This document shows, piece after piece, positions 44,706-54,975 of a stretch of DNA of 64,000 nucleotides. The notes beneath the pieces were generated by a model. The model saw nothing but the letters and a program-made list of their open reading frames with translations. It was not told the DNA's origin and ran no database searches. This stretch comes from Saccharomycopsis fibuligera x Saccharomycopsis cf. fibuligera (Eukaryota > Ascomycota > Saccharomycetes > Ascoideales > Saccharomycopsidaceae). The translations under genes were made by a program, and so were the position numbers. Positions within the stretch are counted from its first letter, which is position 1; every line of letters begins with the position of its first letter. The DNA lies in contig CP012822.1 of assembly GCA_001936135.1 (NCBI GenBank), positions 682,001 to 746,000 on the forward strand. The letters are read 5' to 3'.

Positions 44706-45472
44706 ATGTGATTCATGAATATTAGTTTTTTACAAAAATTTTGTCATGATATTTCATTTAATTTTTAGTTTTGGTTTTTGCATTTAGTAATGATATAGTT
44801 TAGTAATAATATAAAGCCCATTTATATTTATTTTAATTTCCTGGCTAGTAGTAATCTCTGGACAGTCGCTCCCACTTTGGAGTGTTTTGTCGTCGTTGTC
44901 GTCCGTCTGATCTTGGACGTCAAACGTGAAGATTTCAACAATTATTTGCTCTTTAGTATTTGTAGAAGCGTAGTGCATGTTGTTGCACTAACCTCGCTAA
45001 ACGAATCTCAAATAGAATAGCGGATTATCCATCAGATACCCTGAAGAGAAAATTCTGTAAAAATATTGAAATTATTTAGTGAATTTTTGACTTGTTTGAA
45101 AGCATTTCAAAGTGTCTCCAGTTGCGGAATACACACTCCAGCACTACATTAGCCTACACGCATACCCATCCCAATTTCCTCGCGGCGACATACTGTTACC
45201 CAACAAGTCTTACAATTTATAATAATATTCCGATCAGACAACATTGAATGCCAATTGCTTTTGGCTCTGTCTTCGCAAATTCGATTACTGCGAGAACAAT
45301 AATAAGACTGGCACTGCCCGGAAGATTATTAAAATTGCAACCGCCAAAATTACTCTTTGTAAAGCTCAACTCATTTCCATCAACTGCAACTGTTCGGATA
45401 TTGACAAAGTTTACGTCACCAGCTAGACTCGTGTCGTCTTCATCATCACTGTCATCAAACCTTCCATCCGGA
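44706..45472. other. Intergenic region, TEF1 to Rai1/DXO gene
   Basis: 0.77 kb with the TEF1 3' end and the downstream promoter. The frame of the next gene is open from an ATG at 45248, so part of this stretch may be coding. No RNA gene is seen. Confidence 0.55.
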
Positions 45473-47665
45473 ATGTCTGAATACAACGAGTCTTTTCAAC
45501 GGCCAAACAAGTCCCAGACATCACCACAACAACAACAGCCGCAGCAGCCGCAGCCTCAGCAGCAAAATAAGGAGCGCCCATATAACACTCCTGGTGCCGA
45601 TAGTAGAGGTACTAGGTATGGTAAAGGCGGCTACTATGGTGGTCTGAACTACTATAGCGGCCACGGCAATAACAATAGAGGAAGAGGAACCTCAAGAGGA
45701 CACAACTGGACTCCGAGAGGAGGTAGAGGAAATTTCCAGAATTACAGCCGCAGGTTCAATGATGGTGGCCCGCGTCGCAGCAATCGCAACGCTGATATTG
45801 ATGTGCCCATGCTTGAACAACAAGAAAGTGACACGCAACATGGAAAGTTCGGTAATTCAGGAACACTGAGTGCTCAAGCTCGAGGTTCTGGCGCCGACGT
45901 TGGAAACCCACACGCAGCGTACACTAGACGCAATGATAGTGATGACTACAATAGAAGAAGCCCGTCACCTTATGCTGCTAGAAATAGTGGTTACGGTGAC
46001 AGTGACGGTGACAGTGGTAGTGGCAGTGGAGGTGGCACTTTTGGTAGCTACAGTAGCAATAATGATAAAAATACTGGCTACGGCAATCGCTCGGGAGGTT
46101 ACAGTAGCTACGCTAACAACAATTACGGTAACCGGGAAGGATATGGTCGCGATAATAATAGTTACCTGTCTCGTGGCAGTCGCAGTGGTCGTGGTGGCTA
46201 TAGCAATTACGTCAACTACAAGGAAACTCGCGACGGTGGATATTGCAGTGCTAGTTCACAGCAACCGCAACAACAACAACAACGGCATCATCATCATCGC
46301 TCATTTGAACAGAGGGTTGAATTGGATAAATCCTTTTGGCAAAATGAAATGCCAGATGTGGTCGTTTCTGATGAAGAATGTGAAAAGATTGACTATTTTG
46401 AAATTTTGGCTGGTGGTCAGCAAAAGCAAAATCAGCCAGCACCAATTGAACAGCAAGAGGAACGAGAACTAGCAACCGAAAAGCTACAACAACCACAGCA
46501 GCACATTGATGTAGTGGAGAAAAAAGCACTCGCTTTTTATTCAAGAGACGAAAATTTACAACGGTATTACAATTCCACTTCATCGCTTCGCTACTACAAC
46601 CGTCCTCGTGTCACTCGCTCAAAAACCACAAACCGCCCTATTTACAATTTGTTAGAAAATTGGCAATCTTACAAGCCGTTTGTTTATAACCGTGCGGTGC
46701 CCAGACTTACGGGAACATTATGGGTATTATCGCAGTTTGAAAAAAATCAGAGTAGCCAAAAAAACGAAGCGGAAGTATCACCAGTCAAGATTGATTTCGT
46801 TTCCAATAAGGGGCCATTGGTGAAGTTGATGAGTCTTGCATCAAAGGCCATAGCGCTGAGCAAATACGTCAGTTTGGATTTAAATATAGCTACTGTAGGA
46901 AATATGATCATGATGAGTAATAACAATTATCGTGAAATTGAAACTGCGAAAGACTTGCAAAATGCGTATGTGGGACATAAGTTTGAATCGGTGATTACTT
47001 CGGAAAAGCATCCTTCAGAAATTGATGATTGGAGAGCAATGCAAAGAAAACGGTTTACTTGTCCTTTAACTAATAATGAGAATTTCAAAATTTTGGCCCA
47101 TGTTGTGATAAAGAATGTGGGTGTTGAGGCTGAAGCGAATGCTCATTCTGATTCGCACTCAGTTGTAATGAGCTCGGAAATGGACTGCTGCTTAGAAAAA
47201 AATAATGACCCGTACGATCTCAGTAACTATGCCGAAATCAAAACCCATTTCTCTGCTAGCCGAGGCGAAGCCTTTGAAAAGAAACTCTACTTGGCCTACT
47301 TACAATCTTTTTTCACCGGTATGAGCAAAGTTATCATTGGGTTTAGAGATCTGCTGGGATACTTATTAGGTATTAAAGAATTTCAGGTTGATGAGATACC
47401 AAGTATGATCGATCAAGAAAGGTTCAATATTGCCAAATCTAAGGATTTCTTACATAGAGTGCTTGGATGGATCAAACTAAATGTGGAGTTTGGCGTGGAA
47501 GGAAAGGCAGTTTGGAGATTGAATTTGGATCATAAGAGTAAGCGGTTGGAGTTGAGAAAAATCACTAATGACAAGTACGTGGAGAAAATTACAAGATTCA
47601 TCTATCCTGAAAGTTTTGCTCAGCATCGTAGAGAGCTTTCTGACGAAATTCTTGGGAAAAAGTGA
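45473..47665 (+). CDS. Rai1/DXO-family decapping nuclease with RGG-like N-terminal extension
   Basis: 730 residues from the ATG at 45473; an in-frame ATG at 45248 would give 805. Residues 1-300 are Gly/Arg/Asn/Tyr-rich (RGRGTSRGHNW, RGGRGNFQN) with a poly-Q/His patch. The catalytic domain follows: FYSR start, GHKFE (motif II), SSEMDC (E-x-D), YAEIKTH (E-x-K), then YLQSFFTGMSKVIIGFRD. The metal-binding Glu, Asp and Lys residues are present. Rai1/DXO enzymes remove incomplete and NAD caps from RNA; Rai1 also activates Rat1. Whether this is the Rai1 or Dxo1 orthologue I cannot tell. Two CTG codons follow GFRD, where homologues have polar residues. The 45248 start would add an Arg-rich, mitochondrial-presequence-like N-terminus. 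Confidence 0.85.
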   Translation: MSEYNESFQRPNKSQTSPQQQQPQQPQPQQQNKERPYNTPGADSRGTRYGKGGYYGGLNYYSGHGNNNRGRGTSRGHNWTPRGGRGNFQNYSRRFNDGGPRRSNRNADIDVPMLEQQESDTQHGKFGNSGTLSAQARGSGADVGNPHAAYTRRNDSDDYNRRSPSPYAARNSGYGDSDGDSGSGSGGGTFGSYSSNNDKNTGYGNRSGGYSSYANNNYGNREGYGRDNNSYLSRGSRSGRGGYSNYVNYKETRDGGYCSASSQQPQQQQQRHHHHRSFEQRVELDKSFWQNEMPDVVVSDEECEKIDYFEILAGGQQKQNQPAPIEQQEERELATEKLQQPQQHIDVVEKKALAFYSRDENLQRYYNSTSSLRYYNRPRVTRSKTTNRPIYNLLENWQSYKPFVYNRAVPRLTGTLWVLSQFEKNQSSQKNEAEVSPVKIDFVSNKGPLVKLMSLASKAIALSKYVSLDLNIATVGNMIMMSNNNYREIETAKDLQNAYVGHKFESVITSEKHPSEIDDWRAMQRKRFTCPLTNNENFKILAHVVIKNVGVEAEANAHSDSHSVVMSSEMDCCLEKNNDPYDLSNYAEIKTHFSASRGEAFEKKLYLAYLQSFFTGMSKVIIGFRDLLGYLLGIKEFQVDEIPSMIDQERFNIAKSKDFLHRVLGWIKLNVEFGVEGKAVWRLNLDHKSKRLELRKITNDKYVEKITRFIYPESFAQHRRELSDEILGKK

Positions 47666-48507
47666 AAATGAAAATGAGAAGTAGGAAAATAGCAAAGATG
47701 TTGTAGTGAATGATGGGTGCATATTTGAGCGATGAACTTTTATGTTTTCAAAATATATATAATTTTCATGCTAAACTAGGCACATCGCCATGCCTTGAAG
47801 CCGTTTATTTAATATGTAGATTAAGTTGAGTGTGTTCTCATAATAAACTCGTGACTCTAGTTTCTGCTATCATTATGATTATCGCTGAGCGTCTTCTCTG
47901 TAAAACTAACTTAAATAAAATCTACAGTGTAATTTTAAATGTGGTGAGAAAGTATTATTGTAATATATCGCTGTAGTGATCGTTGTCTCTATTTAGTTAC
48001 ACTTAGTTAATACACCTCACTTGAGCTACCTATCAACCACACTACACATGTATAAAAAATAAATGTTCAAAACAGCCCTAAGAATGCCAGCTTTTGTAGA
48101 TTGCCTCGCTATTGTCCAAGCACATGGCACTTCATTGTCAGTCTTTTCAAGCTCAGGAGTCTTGCAGCCGGATTTAGTTCTTTGCGATTCTCATTAAAGT
48201 TAATCCTTTAACCTGTATACATACAGCCAAAGGCAGGTAGGCATGGTTGCCATGAAAATTCAGTATAAATTACATTTTTCTTTTCACACAGGTTCGATTT
48301 ATTAACTATATATTAATAGAAAATAGAATCTTGTCAACTTATCTACATAGTATATATAGTACTGTTCAATTGCTATAATATGGGGAAACCTTGTATAAAT
48401 GAAAAATCCGTTAGTATTGTCAATTTAGGTATTCTTGTCCAACCCGTCTTGTACAATAAACACTGTACAGAATGGCTTTCTGGTTTCCAAAAACCGAGCA
48501 AGTTAGT

Positions 48508-48613
48508 GGCCGCATGGTCTAGAGGTATGATTCTCGCTTTGGGTAGCGAGCTCGGGTTCACCTGAGCTTACCGAACATGTGAGAGGTCCAGGGTTCAATT
48601 CCCTGTGTGGCCC
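48508..48613 (+). tRNA. tRNA-Pro (UGG) with intron
   Basis: Acceptor GGCCGCA pairs with TGTGGCC at the 3' end (one G-U pair). The T arm is CAGGG-TTCAATT-CCCTG. The anticodon stem is CTCGC with GTGAG, and the loop carries TGG at 48540-48542. A 34-nt intron at 48544-48577 lies one base 3' of the anticodon, the standard position. Mature length 72 nt. Confidence 0.95.
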
Positions 48614-49083
48614 TTTCTTTTTACCTTTGCTTGTAGTTTCTATGGAGGATTCTTTGATATTAACTACTACCTCTAGGTGTGTTTTTATTCTGATGTAGGT
48701 CCTGGTCTGTATTTTTGCCACGAGATGTTACTGTGCAATGTGCGATTTGATAGATTTGATAGAATTTCCTTTTACTGAGTTGTATAATGTCGTAAATTTG
48801 ACAAATTTGTCGAGCATTTGCACGCTGTATAATGTGTATGAACTGAATAGTACAAATAGGTAAATGTTGATGGTGAGCAAGAATATATAGTTTTTGGAAT
48901 CTTGTTATTCATAATGATATCTGTTAAAAAAGATATATTTTTATTCTGATTATACTGAAGAAAGCTAACAAAACTACACTCTCGCCTCAAACAGATCTGT
49001 AATAATCATACATATATGCAGCACACTGTAAATAATCATGATCCTGGATAACACAGAGTTTTGAGTATTCAAGGCTACGAGGG

Positions 49084-49085
<2 letters not shown>

Positions 49086-49120
<35 letters not shown>
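49086..49120. repeat. Poly(A) run, 35 nt
   Basis: Uninterrupted A homopolymer, 55 bp downstream of the ATG18 stop codon (ATG18 is on the minus strand). Confidence 0.95.
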
Positions 49121-49121
<1 letters not shown>

Positions 49122-49175
49122 AAGGTCGTGAGAGATGTTTATCAATCAAATGTACAACCACTAGACAGTGGTAGT

Positions 49176-51014
49176 TTATCTATTAGTCCCATCAAGCAAC
49201 GAATACTGACTCAACAATATACAATCACCACCTCTATCCCCGTCCAAAGCATACTTCAAGTACAACCCATTACTAGTAACAATTACAACTTCAAGCATAT
49301 TCTGTTTTACTTCTTCGCTGCCATTGTTGTTGCTTATACTGCCGCTACCACCGTTACTGCTGCCATTGTTATTATTGTGGCTGTTGTTATCAATGCAGTC
49401 ATCACCGTTATACTCAATCAGGCGATCTGGATCATTTTTCAACTTCTCAAAAAAACTTGTGGGTATTTTGCTATTCAATTGGTTAATCGCCACTATTGAT
49501 TTAGTATTATTTGAAGCTGGGATCTTTAAAGAAGCGAAATGACGAATTGGTTTCAATACTGAAGTAACTCTTTTAGGTAAATATATGCCCATGGTTTCAG
49601 CAGCTCGGCGGCCTAAAGATTGTGATGATTTACGGATAAGTCTCCCCACTGAACGTCTGGTTTGATCAATGATAGGTTCAGCCTTTTGAGTTGCAGAATT
49701 ACCGGGGGCACCAGTAATGGTGTTACTGCTGTTCTGAACGCTTGGTTCAAAGTCTGCGCTCCCATGGGAGGAATTTGAAAGACGTCTAAGGGAGGAAGAT
49801 GGTGGTAAGGGGCCTAGTTCATCATTTCTCTCACCAGCCTCGTCATCATCTTCATCATCGATTTCAACATCCTCTTCATCATCATCGTCGTCATCATCAT
49901 CGTCGTAGCCATCTCCTTCATCTTCGCTGCTGTCATTATGATCATTGCCTGTCTCTTGTTGAGACTTGGCTTGTTCTGTATTCGGTTGGCTTTGGCTTTT
50001 GCCGGTTTTGATGTTGTCATTGACATTTTCTGTGTTATTTTCTGTAGTTGGATTTTTGACATTAATACTACTAGTTCTGCTTTTAGTACTACTAGCAGCG
50101 TTTCGCAAGCCAACTGTTTCGCTGCTGAGCTTGTTAACTTGGAATTCATCGGTAAGCTTAAAGATATGAACCGTTTCAGTGGCCGAACTGGCAGTCAAAA
50201 ACTTATTGTCACTGCTAAAACTCAAGCTGTAAATTTTTGTCCCGTAAGTTCCTCTTCTAAACTGATACAACTTTTGACCAGTTTCCACACTAAACACTCT
50301 AATTATGGTGCCTTTGACGCTAGCTGAAGCTAAAAGAAGGCCGTCAGAGCTGAGAGCAATAGCTGCTAACGTGGCCTTATGAGCTTCGATCACACAATAT
50401 GGCTGCAATGTCTTGGCATTGAAGATGATGACGTCCCCGACTCTGGAAGTGATTGAGGAATTAGTTGGTTGCTGGCTTGAGTCGTTACCTGGGTTGGCGG
50501 CATTGCTTATATTAATCAGATTCAAACCGTTCTTGTTTGCTGGTGGTGGCGGCGAAGGATAGGCAAGAAAATTATTTTCAGTGATGGGAGATAAAGCCAC
50601 TAAGCCGTTAGGATTGGGGAGAGTCTCAATGGTATGAAGGAGTTTCATAGTGGAGACATCATAGATATAGATCTGTTCTTCGAGGATCACTACCATGCGT
50701 TCTTTGTTTAGCTTCACGCTCAAGATAGCGGTGGGGAAAGTGAGCTCGCAAATGGTGGTTTGTCTTTTAGTGTTGATGATCTTGAGTCTGCGCGGCGACA
50801 GGTTTGGCTGATCGCCAAGACCCACCACTGCTAAAAGAGAAGTGATGTAAAGCATTTCAACAATACCAACAGCACTAAGCAGCCGGGAGTAGCATTTTCC
50901 AAAGGGGTCACAGTTGAAGATCTTGTAGCCCTGAGAGGTGCCTACGGAGATGCAAGTGGCGTCCTGGTTGAAGTTTATAAAGTTGATAGATTCGGGTGAG
51001 TTTGGGAGGGCCAT
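49176..51014 (-). CDS. ATG18: Atg18, PROPPIN phosphoinositide-binding autophagy protein
   Basis: 612 residues. Seven-bladed WD40-like propeller with the diagnostic FRRG motif (QFRRGTYG, about residue 252) that binds PI3P and PI(3,5)P2. Blocks INTKRQTTICELTFPTAILS, EEQIYIYDVSTMKLLHTIET and SLSFSSDNKFLTASSATETV match Atg18 rather than Atg21 or Hsv2. A long acidic loop (poly-Asp/Glu, Ser-rich, about 320-480) is inserted between blades 6 and 7, where Atg18 carries its membrane-binding 6CD loop, here unusually long; the GAT-rich DNA at about 49845-49910 encodes it. Acts in autophagosome formation and vacuole morphology. Confidence 0.9.
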   Translation of the reverse strand: MALPNSPESINFINFNQDATCISVGTSQGYKIFNCDPFGKCYSRLLSAVGIVEMLYITSLLAVVGLGDQPNLSPRRLKIINTKRQTTICELTFPTAILSVKLNKERMVVILEEQIYIYDVSTMKLLHTIETLPNPNGLVALSPITENNFLAYPSPPPPANKNGLNLINISNAANPGNDSSQQPTNSSITSRVGDVIIFNAKTLQPYCVIEAHKATLAAIALSSDGLLLASASVKGTIIRVFSVETGQKLYQFRRGTYGTKIYSLSFSSDNKFLTASSATETVHIFKLTDEFQVNKLSSETVGLRNAASSTKSRTSSINVKNPTTENNTENVNDNIKTGKSQSQPNTEQAKSQQETGNDHNDSSEDEGDGYDDDDDDDDDEEDVEIDDEDDDEAGERNDELGPLPPSSSLRRLSNSSHGSADFEPSVQNSSNTITGAPGNSATQKAEPIIDQTRRSVGRLIRKSSQSLGRRAAETMGIYLPKRVTSVLKPIRHFASLKIPASNNTKSIVAINQLNSKIPTSFFEKLKNDPDRLIEYNGDDCIDNNSHNNNNGSSNGGSGSISNNNGSEEVKQNMLEVVIVTSNGLYLKYALDGDRGGDCILLSQYSLLDGTNR

Positions 51015-51672
51015 GGTGGTTATGGCAGTGGCAGACGGAGCAGAGGCCTTGGTGGTATCAGAGATTGCGTGTATCCGGATAACTTGAACAAAAAAGGTGT
51101 GCTTTATGGGCAGTAGTTCTTTGGAGTAGTGGGCTGTGTCTGGTGGAGATGGTGATGGTGTTGGTGATGATGTTTATGGTTGTTGATTTGGTTTAGACGC
51201 TGACACCGAAGGATGAGCCCTAGGGCACGTGTCTAGGCTGCTGTCAGCTTGATTACGCGTACTCTCAGCACACCCTAAGCAACACATGCTACAACTCTAC
51301 AGCAGACACAAGCTAATAATAACTTGTACCAGAGTATACTGGAGTATATATTGCAACAATGTGCTTTTCAGTCACAAGTGATTAATTGCCACCACCACTT
51401 GTGACTGCTTTTAGTCTTTCGCATCCCAAGATAGTGCCTCCCACCCAAATCTACACAATACAGTGAGTCGACCGGATCCCGCTTATCCTTGCCATTATCG
51501 CTGCCGCTGCCGCTGCTGCCCCACAAGCGAAAAAAATTTTTGGAAAAATATAAATTAAGGCATCCAGAATTTTTCAGTTTGCCAGTGCACTAGCGTGCAA
51601 TCACAACCACGGCAGCAACAACTCCCCATCGTCACCAGTACACACAAATCCCACATACCCAGCCATGCTGAT
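51015..51672. promoter_or_regulatory. Divergent ATG18/TPC1 promoter
   Basis: 658 bp shared 5' region. It contains a GGTGAT-type short repeat near 51145-51175 and a TATA-like AAAAATATAAAT at about 51543. A short upstream reading frame overlaps the TPC1 start (see 51665-51691). Confidence 0.55.
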
Positions 51673-51691
51673 ATGGGGAAAAGCAACTTGA
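51665..51691 (+). promoter_or_regulatory. Upstream ORF overlapping the TPC1 start
   Basis: ATG CTG ATA TGG GGA AAA GCA ACT TGA: an eight-codon frame starting 8 nt before the TPC1 ATG and ending inside the CDS in another frame. If transcripts start upstream of it, scanning ribosomes meet this AUG first, so it could lower TPC1 translation (inference). Confidence 0.5.
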
Positions 51692-52653
51692 GCGATACCG
51701 CCAATGTCCAGTTTTACAAGTCTGTCGTTGCTGGCTCTATTTCCGGCTTGACTGTGCGCTTCATCATCTCGCCGCTTGATGTCCTCAAGATAAGACTTCA
51801 ACTAAAAAGAAGCACTACCAGTCATCTCAAAACAATATCCGCATGGTCCACCATAAAATCTGTTGTTGCTGATGAGGGTTTTTTTGCCTTCTGGAAAGGT
51901 AATTTGCCTGCAGAGATCATGTACTTGGTCTACGGCGGTGTGCAGTTCAGTTCTTACTCTTTTCTCAAGCAGCATTTGACTGCATTCAGTCAACAGCAGC
52001 AACAACAGCAAAGTCGGCTTTTCAATTTCAATTACAACTTCAACCCATTTGCCAACAAGGAATTTATCAGCTTAGTTAGTGGCGGCGTTAGTGGCTGTTT
52101 GGCTACCGTGACGTCTTACCCATTCGACACTTTGCGCACGAGGCTAGCAGCCGACAAGACCAGAGGCTTTAACAAACTCATGCATACCATTACCGACATA
52201 TACCGTACTGAAACCATCAAAGGCTTCTACGAAGGTCTAGCCCCGACCATATATCAAGTCTTTATCAATACTGGGATTTCATTCTGGTCCTACGGCAAGC
52301 TACGTGAATACCAGGAACGTTACCAGCTCAAAAAAGATTCACTATTTATTCCAATTTCCGGTTTTCTTGCTGGAGCCTTTGGTAAAGGAGTCACATTTCC
52401 CTTGGACTCCATTAAACGAAGATTGCAAATCAAAGGCAGTGGCAATTTACGCGCCATGGCAGATTATCAGTACTTGGTGCTGGATTCCGCATTATATAAT
52501 TCGAAAGATTTGGTCAAAATTGCAGCAAGAATTTTTCAAGTTGAAGGAATTTTGGGCTTCTATCGTGGATTTGGTATTGCTATTGTTAAAAGTGCTCCAG
52601 CCAGTTCTTTGAGCTTTACGTTTTACGAGTTATGCATGCATTATTTACACTGA
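51673..52653 (+). CDS. TPC1: Mitochondrial carrier, Tpc1-like (thiamine pyrophosphate transporter)
   Basis: 326 residues from the ATG at 51673. Three mitochondrial-carrier repeats are visible, each with a PX(D/E)XX(K/R) signature: ISPLDVLKIRLQL, TSYPFDTLRTRL and VTFPLDSIKRRLQI. Six membrane helices are expected. The N-terminal run FYKSVVAGSISGL, FWKGNLPAE and YGGVQFSSYSFL match Tpc1, which exchanges cytosolic thiamine pyrophosphate for nucleotides across the inner membrane. A Gln-rich insertion (about residues 110-120) is lineage-specific. The open frame upstream starts with GTG and adds a polar stretch not typical for carriers. Confidence 0.82.
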   Translation: MGKSNLSDTANVQFYKSVVAGSISGLTVRFIISPLDVLKIRLQLKRSTTSHLKTISAWSTIKSVVADEGFFAFWKGNLPAEIMYLVYGGVQFSSYSFLKQHLTAFSQQQQQQQSRLFNFNYNFNPFANKEFISLVSGGVSGCLATVTSYPFDTLRTRLAADKTRGFNKLMHTITDIYRTETIKGFYEGLAPTIYQVFINTGISFWSYGKLREYQERYQLKKDSLFIPISGFLAGAFGKGVTFPLDSIKRRLQIKGSGNLRAMADYQYLVLDSALYNSKDLVKIAARIFQVEGILGFYRGFGIAIVKSAPASSLSFTFYELCMHYLH

Positions 52654-53848
52654 TAAAGTTGTAATTTTTATCACCATACAAAAATGGAAATCAAACTATA
52701 TTATAAATATACTGTAATAAGGTAAGCAGAGAAGCTTATCTGACTTCTTTTGAGTCTTTCGTGTAGATAATAAATTGTCTTGTAACATAAGTCTACAATC
52801 AGTTCGCCCAATTGTCTTTCCTTTGTTACTTCTGATGCCCACAGCATAGCATCTCAACTGTGAGTGAAGACCGTTGGTTTCTTTCCTACAAAGTCTATTA
52901 TATACAAAGACATTTCTTGAAACTTGACTACTCAACCAATATTGTTTTCTGTTATCTATTTGTTGTATATAACTAATGCACTAGGCTTGATCTATCAACC
53001 AGATCCACTACATGTCTACATTCAAAAAAAAAAAAAAAAAAAAAAAAAAAAGACCAGCAAACTATTACAGCTATAACAAAGAGCATTTTAAGTTTTGTAC
53101 CTTCAGGTTTAGTTTTAGGTTTGAGGCAAACTGTATTCTAAGGCAAACACAATCAAATGCATGCCAGACTCACCAAAACACAAAACCAAAGATGCAGTGA
53201 AACATCTTCAATGTAACCAAGATAGGAGAAAAGTGAAACAACAAAGTAGGACTGATTTTCTTCAGAAAAATCATGAAACAAAAGGGCAAGGAACACAAAA
53301 ATTAAAAAAAGTATTAAAAAGGATAATCAAACAGGAGTTAATACTACTTTTATGATTGTGCAATGTTAACTTAGTGTTCATTACTTTTTCTCTCTTTCAA
53401 ACGCAAGTTTGGTTGATTTCCTACATTTGATAGAAAATGACGAACATTGAGTTCTAAAACAATACCATTAGGAGATACTCAGAAGATACCATTATGTAAT
53501 GAACATATTTTGTAACCAACATGAAAATATAGATTTTCACGTACTACTATTTATAATATGTTTTGCATTCAGTCTGATTAGTATTTATATTTGGTCCAAC
53601 CCAATATTTTTATATATTTATTATTAGTTAGTTATATTTGAAATACAAGGCTTTTACATCCGAAAAATGAACCCTGATATGTCAGTATTCCGTAAATTTC
53701 TACGTTCAGGTGTTTGCCTATGAAATTTATATAAATTGATAAAACGACTTTTATTTTATGAAAGAACCTCGTGGTTTGAAAGAGGGATGTTCTTACGAAA
53801 TTATTTTAAACTCTTTAGTAGAGAACAATAGATTATCAGAGGAGTATG
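52654..53848. other. AT-rich intergenic region
   Basis: 1.2 kb downstream of TPC1. It contains an A28 run and very AT-rich DNA with TATATT-type stretches at 53580-53660. No supported gene; it may include the unrecognisable left part of the LTR relic that follows. Confidence 0.5.
53024..53051. repeat. Poly(A) run, 28 nt
   Basis: Uninterrupted A homopolymer about 370 bp downstream of TPC1. Confidence 0.95.
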
Positions 53849-53930
53849 TAGGCCTATCCTTTATTTCACCCATCTTATATACACAAGTTAAAAGAAACAC
53901 ATCGCCCGCATTTATACAGAATCTTCGACA
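53849..53930 (+). mobile_element. LTR fragment (copy A)
   Basis: Roughly 80 percent identical, by eye over about 76 positions, to 63919-64000. Both share TAGGCCTA, a TATA-like block TATATACACAAGTTAAAA and a CG-poor tail. Two diverged copies with an internal TATA box, one next to a tRNA gene, suggest solo LTR relics of a Ty-like element. True ends are not defined. Confidence 0.6.
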
Positions 53931-54024
53931 ACCACAAGAGGTGCTACTTATTTCGACGATTGTGAACACAGACTGATTAAGATTGCGAAGCCAGTAAAGG
54001 AAATGTTTGCAACCAACACAAAAA

Positions 54025-54096
54025 GCCGGCCTAGTATAGTGGTCAGTACGAGTCGTTGTGGCCGACTAGACCCAGGTTCGATTCCTGGGGCCGGCA
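54025..54096 (+). tRNA. tRNA-His (GUG)
   Basis: Acceptor GCCGGCC pairs with GGCCGGC, discriminator A. Anticodon stem/loop AGTCG-TTGTGGC-CGACT with GTG. T arm CCAGG-TTCGATT-CCTGG. 72 nt, no intron. The extra G(-1) of mature tRNA-His is added post-transcriptionally in eukaryotes. Confidence 0.96.
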
Positions 54097-54282
54097 ATAT
54101 TTTTTCAATCCTAAAGTTATTAGTTGACCAAAATCAAACATTTGTCGGTTTTGATAGTGAACCACGGCCAGCACGCGTTAAGCCAGTCGGTTTCCATGTT
54201 GAATAACATACACTATTCTCCGCTACTGACTCGTTTGACTCGCAGTAATTGGGGATCGGAAGTAAATAACTTTTTGTTGGAT

Positions 54283-54323
54283 TTATACCAATTAACATCC
54301 TTCATACCGTCCAATTGGTATAA
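54283..54323. repeat. Inverted repeat (11-bp arms)
   Basis: TTATACCAATT at 54283-54293 is the exact reverse complement of AATTGGTATAA at 54313-54323, with a 19-nt loop. It lies between tRNA-His and the retroelement. Confidence 0.9.
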
Positions 54324-54404
54324 TCTCCTTTTTGGTAAACTGCCTTTTGCGGCCGAGAACATTTGAGCGCACGCCTAGTTGCTAAGGAGAACAACATCAA
54401 AGAT

Positions 54405-54426
54405 GTGATGGAAAATTTTCCATCAC
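54405..54426. repeat. Perfect 22-bp palindrome
   Basis: GTGATGGAAAA followed directly by its reverse complement. It begins with TG and lies 550 bp upstream of gag, so it may mark the left end of the 5' LTR or a promoter site of the element (inference). Confidence 0.9.
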
Positions 54427-54975
54427 CTGAGCATTATGGGTGAGTAATGAAATTATTATATATAGTCTGAAAGACAGAATGTTTTTATGAAATGATATAG
54501 TTTATAATAAGTAAGGAAATATAAGTCCAATTTCATTACTAAAGAAAAATATTAGTATCTCAGTAAGTGGCTATCCTTCACTACTAGAGGAGAGACTAGT
54601 CTAACCAGTGCTATCCAGAGGGGACAACCTCAGGTATGGGTAGCAGATATAGTCACTATACTCCGACATGGCGTTACAGACAGGATACGGTGGTTATTAA
54701 ATTATCCATCCTTCCAATGGCTGAATCTAGTTACATACTAGACACAGTAACTTCCTCACGTTTTATTACCCGTGGTTACATACTTGAATAATGTTAATTG
54801 ATAGTCATAATTGCTACGGCAACACAGGATAAGATATCGGGCAGAAGTTTCATCAACTGGTAATGAAACAGCCTCGGATGACTAGCAACCATTTAGATAT
54901 ACATTAGGACTTATCGGCCAAGAAACAATTTGACACAAATTGGAAGCACAATGAAATATTAACAGAATAATAGCT

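Larger units (their letters stand above)
47666..49175. other. Intergenic region with tRNA-Pro
   Basis: 1.5 kb between the convergent Rai1/DXO and ATG18 genes. It holds the tRNA-Pro gene and an A35 run. Several short ORFs overlap the tRNA and are spurious. Confidence 0.7.

Noticed and set aside
45248-45472. N-terminal extension of the Rai1/DXO protein as the default start
   Set aside because: Kept only as an alternative: the ATG at 45473 starts the hydrophilic Gln/Gly-rich region directly, and the extra 75 residues resemble a translated promoter region or a presequence. Transcript data would decide.
53758-53976. 72-codon ORF downstream of TPC1
   Set aside because: Lies across the LTR fragment; open by chance.
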